Shown: one piece after another, positions 1 through 7,317 of the stretch
Layout: every line of letters begins with the position of its first letter
Position numbering within the stretch: position 1 is the first letter of the stretch
From: Pyrodictiaceae archaeon
GTDB taxonomy: Archaea > Thermoproteota > Thermoprotei_A > Sulfolobales > Pyrodictiaceae
Direction: 5' to 3'
DNA: 13,755 nucleotides
Assembly: GCA_027046105.1 (NCBI GenBank)
Contig: JALTZQ010000079.1
Coordinates: forward strand, 916 to 14,670
Translations under genes and position numbers: made by a program
The notes under the pieces: model-generated
The model's input: the letters and a program-made list of their open reading frames with translations, nothing else
Told to the model about the DNA's origin: nothing
Database searches by the model: none

Positions 1-137
1 GTTACAATCTTCCTATCACCAGCGTACTTGACCAGGACTACGTGGCTCCCACGCCGCCTTCTTACGGTGAACCCGAATTTTCTGACGAGCAGCTCTATAA
101 CTTCACGCCCTGACAGCCTTGGGAGCTTTCGCCTCAA
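1..137 (-). CDS. hicA: HicA-family mRNA interferase toxin, 3' part cut by the window edge
   Basis: Seen: reading the complement from a TTG at 137 gives a protein starting MRRKLPRLSGREVIELL, followed by a basic stretch and the RRRGSHVVLVK motif, then continuing off the window at residue 45. The LSGREVI opening, the following F-x-x-x-R region and the GSH motif (His32, the expected catalytic histidine) are the hallmarks of HicA, a small double-stranded-RNA-binding-like fold that cleaves mRNA. Known of the family: HicA is about 60-85 residues and is neutralised by HicB. The start is uncertain: TTG 137 gives the usual short lead before LSGRE, while GTG at 149 is possible; neither has a good ribosome binding site. 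The gene overlaps the end of hicB by about 35 bases, suggesting translational coupling. The C-terminus is outside the window. Confidence 0.85.
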   Translation of the reverse strand, partial: MRRKLPRLSGREVIELLVRKFGFTVRRRRGSHVVLVKYAGDRKIV

Positions 138-339
138 TCTCCAGTACACCCACAATGCTCTGGTCAAGTTGCTCTAGTTTTTCCAGCGCCTCAGGAGCTT
201 CCTCCAGATACAGTTCTAGTGCCTCTCGGAGATTCTTGATGGCCTCATCGACAGTCTTGCCTTGGCTGGTAACTCCTGTGGCAACCTCCCTAGCCACATA
301 CATGTCCTCCTCGCGCCAAACAATGACTCTTACACGCAT
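103..339 (-). CDS. hicB: HicB-family antitoxin (UPF0150-like)
   Basis: Seen: about 78 residues beginning MRVRVIVWREEDMYVAREV, with the HicB signature of a beta-strand start, an acidic residue before a YVA strand, a G-V-x-SQG turn and the helix TVDEAIKNLREALELYLEE. This is the partial RNase H-like HicB fold that binds and blocks HicA. There is no clear added DNA-binding domain; the tail after the core helix is only about 30 residues. Start choice: a longer frame opens at 396, but ATG 339 begins exactly where HicB proteins begin and lies about 25 bases downstream of a TATA-like sequence, so the transcript would be almost leaderless. An AGGGGTG about 10 bases upstream could also act as a ribosome binding site. 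Antitoxin comes first and toxin second. The higher GC than the rest of the window fits acquired DNA. Confidence 0.85.
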   Translation of the reverse strand: MRVRVIVWREEDMYVAREVATGVTSQGKTVDEAIKNLREALELYLEEAPEALEKLEQLDQSIVGVLEIEAKAPKAVRA

Positions 340-360
340 CCCAGAATGACACCCCTTAGA

Positions 361-370
361 ACTATAATAC
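361..370 (-). promoter_or_regulatory. TATA box for hicBA
   Basis: On the minus strand the sequence reads GTATTATAGT, centred about 25 bases before ATG 339. That is the spacing of an archaeal TATA box to a leaderless start. It also supports the shorter HicB start. Confidence 0.5.
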
Positions 371-400
371 CGCTCCCAGGATAAAATCCTTGGCAACTCG

Positions 401-467
401 TAGATATTCAGTTTCGCATTGATGAATATCTTACTTGGACATTACATTCTGTATAGATATTTCAGTT
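401..467. repeat. Three copies of an AGATATT(T)CA repeat, one inverted
   Basis: Seen: AGATATTCAGTT at 402-413, its near copy AGATATTTCAGTT at 455-467 in the same orientation, and TGAATATCT at 423-431, the exact reverse complement of the first nine bases of copy one. The first two form a 9-bp inverted repeat with a 12-base spacer. The block sits between the hicBA promoter and the tRNA fragment, so it may be an operator for hicBA or arm-type recombinase sites of an integrated element. Neither role is proven. Confidence 0.6.
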
Positions 468-506
468 CTCCATGGCTTGCTGAAACACCTCCATTTATAT
501 CTCTTG

Positions 507-551
507 CTTTGAAGCGGGTGGTCGCGGGTTCAAATCCCGCCGGCAGCTCCA
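507..551 (+). tRNA. 3' half of a tRNA gene (likely att-site remnant)
   Basis: Seen: a T-stem/loop GCGGG-TTCAAAT-CCCGC at 524-540, the 3' acceptor strand CGGCAGC at 541-547, a T discriminator at 548 and encoded CCA at 549-551. Working back with a five-base variable loop, 514-518 (GCGGG) is the 3' anticodon-stem strand and 507-513 (CTTTGAA) a normal-looking anticodon loop. The 5' anticodon-stem strand that should precede it is absent (TCTTG does not pair), and no 5' half with acceptor GCTGCCG is found upstream or downstream. U73 is used by crenarchaeal tRNA-Thr and tRNA-Cys, but identity cannot be fixed. Best reading: an attachment-site copy left by an integrase that recombines at the anticodon loop. 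A split-tRNA 3' half is less likely because the AT-rich upstream sequence offers no GC-rich leader. Confidence 0.7.
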
Positions 552-554
552 CTA

Positions 555-565
555 TTTTATAATAA
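555..565 (+). promoter_or_regulatory. TATA-like promoter element after the tRNA fragment
   Basis: TTTTATAATAA is centred about 33 bases upstream of the GTG at 593, so transcription would begin only a few bases before that codon. It may drive the small disrupted gene and possibly gcvPA-gcvPB. The T-rich run just after it could also end transcription of a tRNA. Confidence 0.4.
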
Positions 566-592
566 CTTTTACCACCTCAGGCATCATGTAAA

Positions 593-740
593 GTGAAGAT
601 CCATCCCAAGGCTAAATGATTACGAGAGACTTCTTAAGGGGCTCGGCTACCCCAGGGCTTACTTCATTCCAGTGGGGTCAAAAGGCATGACTTTCCTCAT
701 AGCCTGGCTTGTGCTGCTTTTCTGGGTTTTCTTTTTCTAG
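593..740 (+). pseudogene. Small single-pass membrane protein, apparently frameshifted
   Basis: Seen: from GTG 593 the frame reads MKIHPKAK and stops. One frame over, the sequence is open from 597 to the TAG at 738-740 and reads PRLNDYERLLKGLGYPRAY, then FIPVGSKGM and a run of about 17 hydrophobic residues ending WVFFF. Removing one base in the CCC at 605-607 joins them into a 48-residue protein: a soluble charged start and a C-terminal transmembrane anchor. The open second frame has no usable start until GTG or ATG deep in the sequence, so it needs the first frame. The TATA-like element at 555-565 is correctly spaced for GTG 593. The break may be a real mutation or a sequence error. I do not recognise the family. 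The alternative is noncoding leader of gcvPA. Confidence 0.4.
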
Positions 741-783
741 GCTGCGGGTCTGTATCCTTTTCGTGGTCTTGTGGGGTGATTTA

Positions 784-2184
784 TTGGGTCATCCTTGGAT
801 TCCTGGTTTTAACGAGAAGGATAGGCGTTTAATGCTTAAGCGTATTGGTGTCAGTGACTGGCACGAGCTTTATCGGGACGTACCTACTCAGCTTATTCTC
901 CCAGAGCCTCCTAGGGTAGGTTTTGGAAAACCACTTTCTGAGTGGGAGCTTAGATTAGTGTTTGAAAGGTATCTGGCTCGTAACAAGGTCTTTATTGATC
1001 CTCCTCCTTTTATGGGTGGAGGAGTATGCTTCCACACTATACCATCCACCGTGAAGGCTATTATCTCTAGGTCAGAGTTCTACACAGCATATACACCTTA
1101 TCAGCCCGAGATAAATCAAGGCCTTCTCCAAACACTCTTTGAATATCAGAGTTTAATGGCCGAGCTTACTGGAATGGATGTTGTCAATGCATCAATGTAT
1201 GATATGAGTACCGCTGTTGCCGAGGCAGCATTAATGGCTATGAGGGTCACCCGTAGAAGGAAAATAATTATTCCATCAACAATGAATCCGCAACACTACG
1301 AAGTGCTAAAAACTTGGTTATTAGGTAAAGACGCTGTTATCGCAATAGTTGATAGAGATGAGGAAACATATGGTGTCAGCCTTGACAGTCTTGAAAAGCT
1401 TATTGACAAGGACACTGCCGCGGTATACATTGAACAGCCGAGCTTCCTTGGTTTCATAGAATCAAATGTTGAAACTATCGCCGATATCGCACATAAACAT
1501 GGCGCATTGTTCATTGTTGGCATCGACCCACTTAGCCTCGGACTTTTAAAGCCTCCAGGCGAGTATGGTGCTGATATTGTTGTTGGTGAAGGACAGCCTC
1601 TTGGCCTAGGCCTTAACTATGGCGGTCCCTATCTTGGCATATTTGGTGTTAGGTGGGATCGTAAGCTTGTACGCCAAATGCCTGGCAGATTAATTGGTGC
1701 CACAGAAACTATTGATGGAAGTGAAACAGGATTCATGATGATATTGCAGACAAGGGAACAACATATTAAGCGTGAGAAAGCAACATCCAATATCACAACT
1801 AACGAGGCTTTAATGGCTGTTGCCGCTGCTGTCTATATGTCTTTACTTGGCTCAAACGGTCTACGTGAATTAGCTAAAACCATATGGGTTAAGAGCCATT
1901 ACTTAGCCCGTAGATTAAGTGAACTAGACGGTGTTAAGGCACCTATATATAACGCTGAATTCTTCAAGGAATTAGCAGTACGTTTCCCAATAGACTATCT
2001 CGCTATACACGAGTACTTGCTTAGGAAGGGGATATTGGGTGGATTATATCTACGCAAATTCTTTAGCGACATAGGGGAAGCTGCTCTATTTTGCGTAACA
2101 GAAGCACATAGTAGAAGACATATCGATGAACTCGTCAATGTAATAGGTGAAGCTCTTAGTGAGCGTGGTGAAAACCGTGTTTAG
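784..2184 (+). CDS. gcvPA: Glycine dehydrogenase (decarboxylating), subunit 1
   Basis: Function: with GcvPB forms the P-protein of the glycine cleavage system, which decarboxylates glycine with PLP and passes the aminomethyl group to lipoyl-GcvH. Archaea and many bacteria split the long P-protein into two halves, and this is the N-terminal half. Seen: 466 residues, near the family's usual ~450, with the conserved opening HPWIPG, the FMGGGVCFHTIPSTV region, TAYTPYQPEINQGLLQ, the GEGQPLGLGLNYGGPYLG loop and the block PGRLIG...QTREQHIKREKATSNI. Start: an open frame extends back to a TTG at 709, but those residues are low-quality (Phe/Ser-rich). TTG 784 is preceded four bases away by GGGGTGA (773-779), a strong ribosome binding site, and places HPWIP at the expected position. 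It overlaps gcvPB by eight bases. Confidence 0.95.
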   Translation: MGHPWIPGFNEKDRRLMLKRIGVSDWHELYRDVPTQLILPEPPRVGFGKPLSEWELRLVFERYLARNKVFIDPPPFMGGGVCFHTIPSTVKAIISRSEFYTAYTPYQPEINQGLLQTLFEYQSLMAELTGMDVVNASMYDMSTAVAEAALMAMRVTRRRKIIIPSTMNPQHYEVLKTWLLGKDAVIAIVDRDEETYGVSLDSLEKLIDKDTAAVYIEQPSFLGFIESNVETIADIAHKHGALFIVGIDPLSLGLLKPPGEYGADIVVGEGQPLGLGLNYGGPYLGIFGVRWDRKLVRQMPGRLIGATETIDGSETGFMMILQTREQHIKREKATSNITTNEALMAVAAAVYMSLLGSNGLRELAKTIWVKSHYLARRLSELDGVKAPIYNAEFFKELAVRFPIDYLAIHEYLLRKGILGGLYLRKFFSDIGEAALFCVTEAHSRRHIDELVNVIGEALSERGENRV

Positions 2185-3709
2185 ACAAGCTAAATGGGAT
2201 GAGAAACTAGTGTTTGAATATACCTCTATGAGAAAAGGCTACATTATACCATATGCACAAGAAGTCAAAGAGTTAGAGACGGTTGTCGAAAAACCAGAAG
2301 ACCGTTTAGGTGAACTGTATCGAACGAAACTTGAACTACCGTCACTTAGTGAGGTTGAAGCTGTACGACATTTCATTCGTCTTTCCCAAATGAGTTACGG
2401 TGTTGATATCGGCCCCGTACCCCTAGGCTCATGCACAATGAAGTATAATCCTAAGATAATAGAGGAGCTTGCAAACGACCTTAGACTGGCGCTACTTCAT
2501 CCGTATCAGGATGAGGATACTGTACAAGGCTTACTAGAGATGTTGTATACACTTGAAAAATGGCTTGTAGAGATTACTGGTATGGATAGGTGTAGTTTAC
2601 AGCCACCAGCTGGTGCTGCTGGCGAGCTAGCAGGAGCACTAATGATCCGGAAGTACCATATGGACCGTGGTGAGCCCCAACGTGTTGAGATGCTGATACC
2701 GGACTCAGCCCATGGAACAAACCCTGCAAGTGCAGCTATGGCTGGATTTAAGGTGATTAGAATACCTACCTCTCAACACGGGACGGTAGACTTAGATGCC
2801 TTGAGGAGTGTAGTAAGCGAGAAAACCGCTGGCATAATGTTAACTAATCCGAACACTCTCGGTATTTTTGAAGATAGGATACTCGAGATAGCTGATATAG
2901 TACATTCCTTCGGCGGCTTACTATATTATGATGGCGCTAACCTCAATGGTATAATGGGTGTAACAAGACCCGGCGATATGGGATTTGATATCATACACTT
3001 GAACATCCATAAAACATTTGCTGCACCCCACGGTGGTGGCGGGCCAGGAGCTGGGGTCGTTTGTGCAAAGGGACCACTTGTAGACTATCTACCTAGACCA
3101 CTTATAGAGTTCAATGGTAGAAAGTATTATTGGGACTATAAGTGTGATAAGTGCATTGGCAGGATAAGGGCGTTCTACGGCAATATAATACCCCTTGTAA
3201 AGGCTTTCCTCTACATAGCTTCCATGGGAGGTGAACTGCTTAGAGAAGCTGCTATACAAAGCGTTATTAATACGAACTACTTTATCGCTCTAATAAAGGA
3301 TGTTAAGGGGTATGAACTGCCCTTCGATCCTGATAGGCCTCGCAAGCATGAACTTGTTCTTTCTGCAAAACCCTTACTGGATGAAACGGGTGTACGAGCA
3401 GAGGATATAGCGAAAGCATTGCTTGATAAAGGACTACACGCACCAACAATATACTTCCCACTAATAGTTGACGAAGCATTAATGATAGAGTTTACTGAGA
3501 CTGAGACACGAGAATATATTGAATACTATGCACAAGCACTCCGCGAAATAGCTGAAAAAGCTTATCAAGATCCAGAAGAGATTAAGAAAACACCAAGAAA
3601 TACTAGCGTAGGAAGACTTAATGCAGTCAAGGCAAACCATCCACGCAGTGTAACGCCAAGCTATAGAATCATGCTTAAACGTAAGAAGGGAGAACAAGTT
3701 ACACTCTAG
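2177..3709 (+). CDS. gcvPB: Glycine dehydrogenase (decarboxylating), subunit 2
   Basis: Function: PLP-binding, catalytic C-terminal half of the P-protein of the glycine cleavage system. Seen: 510 residues, the usual size, with PLGSCTMKYNPK, the LQPPAGAAGELAGALMIRK segment, PDSAHGTNPASAAMAGF, YYDGANLNGIMG, and the cofactor lysine in LNIHKTFAAPHGGGGPGAG (Lys279). Start: the frame is open back to 2147 with several GTG codons. GTG 2177 is chosen because GGTGA at 2167-2171 lies five bases upstream and because the family begins with FRQAKWDEKLVFE. Its start overlaps the gcvPA stop, so the two subunits are translationally coupled. The 3' end overlaps the stop of the convergent minus-strand gene by four bases. 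The T, H and L proteins of the system are not in this window. Confidence 0.96.
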   Translation: MFRQAKWDEKLVFEYTSMRKGYIIPYAQEVKELETVVEKPEDRLGELYRTKLELPSLSEVEAVRHFIRLSQMSYGVDIGPVPLGSCTMKYNPKIIEELANDLRLALLHPYQDEDTVQGLLEMLYTLEKWLVEITGMDRCSLQPPAGAAGELAGALMIRKYHMDRGEPQRVEMLIPDSAHGTNPASAAMAGFKVIRIPTSQHGTVDLDALRSVVSEKTAGIMLTNPNTLGIFEDRILEIADIVHSFGGLLYYDGANLNGIMGVTRPGDMGFDIIHLNIHKTFAAPHGGGGPGAGVVCAKGPLVDYLPRPLIEFNGRKYYWDYKCDKCIGRIRAFYGNIIPLVKAFLYIASMGGELLREAAIQSVINTNYFIALIKDVKGYELPFDPDRPRKHELVLSAKPLLDETGVRAEDIAKALLDKGLHAPTIYFPLIVDEALMIEFTETETREYIEYYAQALREIAEKAYQDPEEIKKTPRNTSVGRLNAVKANHPRSVTPSYRIMLKRKKGEQVTL

Positions 3710-4122
3710 CATTCAACTTTGTACACCTCTCTTACAAGTTGACGTACACGTTCCTCAAATTTCCTCACAATTTCTAGTGTAATTGTTGAAGAACGTGGGC
3801 AGTACTCGTCAACTATTACTCCTTTCCCAGGTACACAAATGAGAGGGTAGAGCTTACAACCCTCTGGTCTATGGGGGTATATTTTGCAAGTACCTGTTGA
3901 AGGATCTAGAAAGAAGCAATGACCATTAATATTTCGAAGAACAGCAATACCTTGGCGATAATCCACAAAATCTGCCACATTGTAGCCTAACTTTGTTATA
4001 CGCTCTATGTCTCCACGTGTTAGTGGCATTTCAGTTTCAATACAGCATTTTGCACAATAGCTGCTATTATCGAGCTTACAATTTATGAGGACAGCCTCTC
4101 CCGACTCTAGGTTGTTTACCAC
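3706..4122 (-). CDS. YkgJ-type cysteine-cluster protein (putative metal/Fe-S binding)
   Basis: Seen: 138 residues with nine cysteines. The core is CAKCC (C23, C26, C27), then C69 in GHCFFLD, C79 in TGTCKIYPHRP, C89 in EGCKLYP, and C96 and C108. This CxxCC...C...CxIYxxRPxxCxxYP arrangement matches the YkgJ/CxxCxxCC family (PF03692). These proteins are thought to bind zinc or an Fe-S cluster, with no settled role. Start: GTG 4122 is preceded five bases away by GAGGTGAT, an excellent ribosome binding site lying inside the end of the upstream kinase gene, so the two genes overlap by 47 bases. They are probably one transcript. The cytosolic location is inferred from lack of a signal peptide or membrane segment. 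Co-occurrence with the kinase gives no specific function. Confidence 0.85.
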   Translation of the reverse strand: MVNNLESGEAVLINCKLDNSSYCAKCCIETEMPLTRGDIERITKLGYNVADFVDYRQGIAVLRNINGHCFFLDPSTGTCKIYPHRPEGCKLYPLICVPGKGVIVDEYCPRSSTITLEIVRKFEERVRQLVREVYKVEC

Positions 4123-5056
4123 GCTTAATCACCTCTTCGACAACATGTCTTGAAGGACATTGTTGCGCACCGTACTCCATAACTTTGAGCCCTGCAGCTA
4201 TGCTAGCCGCACGTAAAGCTAACTCGATGTCACCACTTTCTACGAAAAACGCATTAAATACACCATTGAAAACATCGCCAGCACCCGTTGTGTCAACGAC
4301 TTTTGGAGGTTTATAGGCCTCCACATGGAATACCCCCTGATCTTGCGTAAATAGGCATGCACCTTTTGCTCCAAGTCTTACAAGTAGCGCTTTTAAGTTA
4401 TCTATTCTCTCCATAAGCTCGTTTAGGCTTGTTACATTAGTTATTGCAGTAAGGGTTTTAGCTTCCATAAGATTCAGCGACAATATATCTATACAATTCT
4501 CCGTTTCTATTAAACTGACTACCCTACTTGCACTGTTACGTATAACACTACCCCCAGGATCATAACTTGCATAAGGAGGTTTTATACGGGCTCTGTGTAA
4601 GATACTGCATGCCTTTGAAACTACATCTGGCTTCACACTGGCAAAATGAATTACTTGGAAAGATCCCAACTCGATTAATCTTTCAACTTCTACTCCACTT
4701 AGTAAACTGTTAGCACCAATATATTTTACCATAGTCCTTTCTCCATCTGGTTCAACAATGACATAAACCATTCCCGGCATAACATCATCATGAATAATCA
4801 ACCAATTAGTATCAACACCCTTACTCCTCAGGGTGTCAAGTATGTCGAGCTTGTTAGCAAGCATACCAGTATGTGCAAGAAGTATTGATCGATGCCCCAT
4901 GCTAGCTGCTGCCACAGCATAATTAGCTGCCGCACCACCGGGTGCAATCAACATCTCATTCACTAATGACACGTCACCCTTTGAAAGAGGGCTCTGAACA
5001 TATGCGTAAATATCAATGTTCAAATTACCGACAGCCACATGTATAGCTGGTTTCAC
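4076..5056 (-). CDS. PfkB-family (ribokinase-like) carbohydrate/nucleoside kinase
   Basis: Function: ATP-dependent phosphorylation of a sugar, nucleoside or similar alcohol; the substrate cannot be read from the sequence. Seen: 326 residues with both PfkB signatures. The N-terminal substrate-side glycine motif is [16 protein letters not shown] at about residues 39-54. The C-terminal ATP/anion-hole motif is [14 protein letters not shown] near 254-267, with catalytic Asp261. Start: the frame extends to a TTG at 5107, but GTG 5056 follows a GGAGGT about 11 bases upstream and leads directly into the first beta-strand ([14 protein letters not shown]). The upstream residues ([12 protein letters not shown]) do not look like this family. 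Its 3' end contains the ribosome binding site of the cysteine-cluster gene, suggesting coupled translation. Candidates include ribokinase, adenosine/cytidine kinase or ADP-sugar-type kinases; I cannot choose. Confidence 0.9.
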   Translation of the reverse strand: MKPAIHVAVGNLNIDIYAYVQSPLSKGDVSLVNEMLIAPGGAAANYAVAAASMGHRSILLAHTGMLANKLDILDTLRSKGVDTNWLIIHDDVMPGMVYVIVEPDGERTMVKYIGANSLLSGVEVERLIELGSFQVIHFASVKPDVVSKACSILHRARIKPPYASYDPGGSVIRNSASRVVSLIETENCIDILSLNLMEAKTLTAITNVTSLNELMERIDNLKALLVRLGAKGACLFTQDQGVFHVEAYKPPKVVDTTGAGDVFNGVFNAFFVESGDIELALRAASIAAGLKVMEYGAQQCPSRHVVEEVIKRGKQPRVGRGCPHKL

Positions 5057-5110
5057 GCCTACAACTAACCTCCGGCATAGATAGCCATAACTACATAGGG
5101 GAAACAAGCC

Positions 5111-5118
5111 TTTTTATT
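5111..5118. promoter_or_regulatory. Shared TATA-like element between the kinase and metG
   Basis: TTTTTATT on the plus strand lies about 60 bases before ATG 5176, predicting a ~35-base leader that holds the AGGGGT ribosome binding site at 5161-5166. Read on the minus strand it is AATAAAAA, about 55 bases before the kinase GTG 5056. It is the only AT-rich TATA candidate in this short divergent gap. Confidence 0.45.
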
Positions 5119-5175
5119 CACACAAGAAGTGCATGGTTCTCTAGAGGCTTAGGATGGGTTAGGGGTATCAAGATT

Positions 5176-6894
5176 ATGGCTAAGTGGGTAGTTACGTCGG
5201 CATGGCCCTACGTTAATAGTGTACCACACTTAGGTAACTTGATAGGCTCCATTTTATCAGCTGACGTCTTTGCACGCTATCTGCGTATGAAGGGTGAAGA
5301 TGTCGTCTTTGTAAGTGGTAGTGACGAGCATGGTACACCAATAGAGATTGAAGCCATAAGGAAGGGTGTTCAACCAAAAGAGCTTACAGATCAAGCACAC
5401 GAGTACGTTAGTAAGCTGTTTAGTGAATTCGGTATAAGCTTTGATAACTATACTAGGACGGAGAGTAATGTACATAAGGAATTTGTACGTGAATTCATGA
5501 TGAAATTGTATGAGAATGGCTATGTGTTTAAGCAGGAGGAGATACTACCTTATTGTCCACGAGATAAAATGTTCCTTCCCGATAGGTTTGTTGTAGGTAC
5601 GTGTCCCTATTGCGGATATCCCAAAGCCTATGGGGACCAGTGCGATAATTGTGGAAGACTACTACATCCTTCAGAAATTAAGAACCCACATTGCGCCATT
5701 TGTGGCGGTAGTGTAGAGTTCAAGAAGACAACACACTGGTTCTTCGACCTGCCTAAGCTAAGTGAGCAGCTAGAGAAATGGCTCGAGGAATCAAATCTGC
5801 CAGATAACGTCAAGAACTATAGTCTTACATGGATCAAAGAGGGGCTTAAACCAAGGAGTCTAACACGAGATAATAAATGGGGCATCCCCGCTCCCTTCCC
5901 TGGAGCCGAAAACAAGACCATCTACGTGTGGTTTGAGGCCTTATTAGGCTACATTTCAGCGACAAAAGAATATGGCCTTAAAAGGCATAGGGATCCAGAT
6001 TTTTGGAAAAAATACTGGTTTGATAGCGAGACACATACAGTATACTTTATCGGTAAAGACAATATACCATTCCATGCAATAATATTGCCAGCAATGATGA
6101 TTGCTACAGGCGATCCATACGTTTTACCATGGTATATTTCTGCGACGGAATATCTTATGTACGAGGGCGAACAATTTTCAAAAAGCAGACGATGGGGAAT
6201 ATGGATAGATGAAGCACTTGAAATTTTGCCCGCTGATTACTGGAGATTCGCACTTATAAAAATGAGGCCGGAGACAAAGGACACAAACTTCACCTGGAAA
6301 GAATTTGTTAGAATAGTCAATAGTGATATGAATGATGATATTGGCAATTTCGTCCACAGAGTACTACGCTTCATAGAATCACGCTATGACAGTATTGTTC
6401 CAGAACCCGGCACATTCACAAAGATAGACAAGGAATACATAGAGGCTATTACTACATCACCTATTAAAGTAGGTAAACTCATTGAAGAGTTTAGGCTTAA
6501 GCATGCACTTGAGGCTATAACAGAGCTCGCACGCAAGGGTAACCAGTATCTTAATATAAGAGCTCCTTGGGAAAAGATAAGAACTGATCCCAACGATGCA
6601 GCTACAATAATGTATGTGGCTGTGAACGCTGTAGCCGCATTAGCCATACTATTAGCGCCATTCATCCCCTCTACTGCTGAGAAACTATGGAGAATGCTTG
6701 GCTTCAAGGATAGTGTTCATGAACAGCCATGGATGGCGCCAACACAATTAATTATCAAACCAGGCCACCGTATAGGTAAACCAGAACCACTCTTCAGGAA
6801 ACTACCCCCAGACTTCTTGAACAAGATTAACGAAATACTTGAAACTGCTCGAAAAAAGGTTCAAGAGAAGAGACCACCACTTCTAAGAGGTTGA
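5176..6894 (+). CDS. metG: Methionyl-tRNA synthetase (catalytic chain, no C-terminal tRNA-binding domain)
   Basis: Function: class I synthetase that charges tRNA-Met for initiation and elongation. Seen: 572 residues. Residues 1-25 carry the Rossmann opening with the HIGH-type motif PHLGN (H18). Residues 127-176 hold the zinc-knuckle insertion, with C143/C146 and C156/C159 as one knuckle and C127, C173 and C176 as most of a second. FSKS at 334-337 is the KMSKS loop. The helical anticodon-binding domain follows, with NVAxxxAPW-like sequence (NIRAPWE). It ends at PPLLRG without the EMAP/Trbp111-like extension, as in other archaea where that domain is a separate protein or absent. ATG 5176 has AGGGGT nine bases upstream and fits the family start ([10 protein letters not shown]). 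First gene of a plus-strand run reaching 8920. Confidence 0.97.
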   Translation: MAKWVVTSAWPYVNSVPHLGNLIGSILSADVFARYLRMKGEDVVFVSGSDEHGTPIEIEAIRKGVQPKELTDQAHEYVSKLFSEFGISFDNYTRTESNVHKEFVREFMMKLYENGYVFKQEEILPYCPRDKMFLPDRFVVGTCPYCGYPKAYGDQCDNCGRLLHPSEIKNPHCAICGGSVEFKKTTHWFFDLPKLSEQLEKWLEESNLPDNVKNYSLTWIKEGLKPRSLTRDNKWGIPAPFPGAENKTIYVWFEALLGYISATKEYGLKRHRDPDFWKKYWFDSETHTVYFIGKDNIPFHAIILPAMMIATGDPYVLPWYISATEYLMYEGEQFSKSRRWGIWIDEALEILPADYWRFALIKMRPETKDTNFTWKEFVRIVNSDMNDDIGNFVHRVLRFIESRYDSIVPEPGTFTKIDKEYIEAITTSPIKVGKLIEEFRLKHALEAITELARKGNQYLNIRAPWEKIRTDPNDAATIMYVAVNAVAALAILLAPFIPSTAEKLWRMLGFKDSVHEQPWMAPTQLIIKPGHRIGKPEPLFRKLPPDFLNKINEILETARKKVQEKRPPLLRG

Positions 6895-6903
6895 GATAAG
6901 GAT

Positions 6904-7317
6904 ATGGGAAAGAAAGTTCTCGTGAAAAATGGGCGTCTTGTAATCGAACAAATGATAGAGGAGTACAAAAAGGAAATTTATAGGTATAACACTCTCATCC
7001 GCTCAGCTGGATACTACCTCAAACCACTCCATATAGTCGTTAAACGTTTTGGAAACGAGCAACGCACATATTATTATATCGGTCGCTATTGGTGGAAAAT
7101 AGTGTACGCTGGGAAAAAAGGGAAAACATCAAAAGTGAAATGGATCTACATCGGAAGGGAGAAACCCATGGAGCTAAGAACGTATCCAGATCCACCACCA
7201 AACCCTCTTGATGGTCTACGATTCTACGTTGTTGGTAATGACATAGTTATCGATAAAAGAACTTATGAGAGATATAGATGGGTATTTGAGGGTCTAGAGG
7301 TGGAGGAAGCAAAGTAA
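6904..7317 (+). CDS. Unknown basic, tyrosine-rich protein in the metG operon
   Basis: I do not recognise a characterised family. Seen: 137 residues, strongly basic in the first 100 and rich in Tyr/Trp. It has a helical start (LVIEQMIEEYKKEIYRYNTL) and a beta-like centre with RTYYYIGRYWWKIVYAGKK and KVKWIYIGREKP. That centre recalls the short Y-x-R...GK..k..YIG motif seen in some small nucleic-acid-associated proteins; the resemblance is weak. The C-terminus (YERYRWVFEGLEVEEAK) turns acidic. No signal peptide or membrane segment, so probably cytosolic, perhaps RNA- or DNA-binding. ATG 6904 lies nine bases after the metG stop with AAGGAT just upstream, so it is surely cotranscribed with metG. 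The neighbouring -1 frame stays open past its stop to 7406 (see next entry), so the true C-terminus may be longer. Confidence 0.7.
   Translation: MGKKVLVKNGRLVIEQMIEEYKKEIYRYNTLIRSAGYYLKPLHIVVKRFGNEQRTYYYIGRYWWKIVYAGKKGKTSKVKWIYIGREKPMELRTYPDPPPNPLDGLRFYVVGNDIVIDKRTYERYRWVFEGLEVEEAK

Noticed and set aside
340..396. Longer HicB start at 396
   Set aside because: The extra 19 residues precede the normal HicB start, and the TATA-like sequence at 361-370 would then lie inside the gene.
400..512. An intron-containing tRNA upstream of the 3' half
   Set aside because: No GCTGCCG acceptor, D-arm or CCCGC anticodon-stem strand is present upstream that could supply the 5' exon.
640..656. GGGG...CCCC hairpin as a terminator or riboswitch before gcvPA
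   Set aside because: Only a four-base stem with no T-run; it fits better as part of the small disrupted coding sequence. No glycine riboswitch-like structure was found.
552..700. A permuted tRNA with the 5' half after the 3' half
   Set aside because: No 5' acceptor or D-arm matching the 3' half occurs in the downstream sequence.
709..783. Longer gcvPA starting at TTG 709
   Set aside because: The added residues are Phe/Ser-rich and have no family counterpart. A strong GGGGTGA lies just before TTG 784, where homologues begin.
1296..1523. Minus-strand open frame inside gcvPA, and similar antisense frames inside gcvPB, metG, rqcH, priL and the UPF0282 gene
   Set aside because: They are shadows of strongly conserved genes on the other strand. 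Their translations are Ser/Ile-rich, with no recognisable motif or ribosome binding site.
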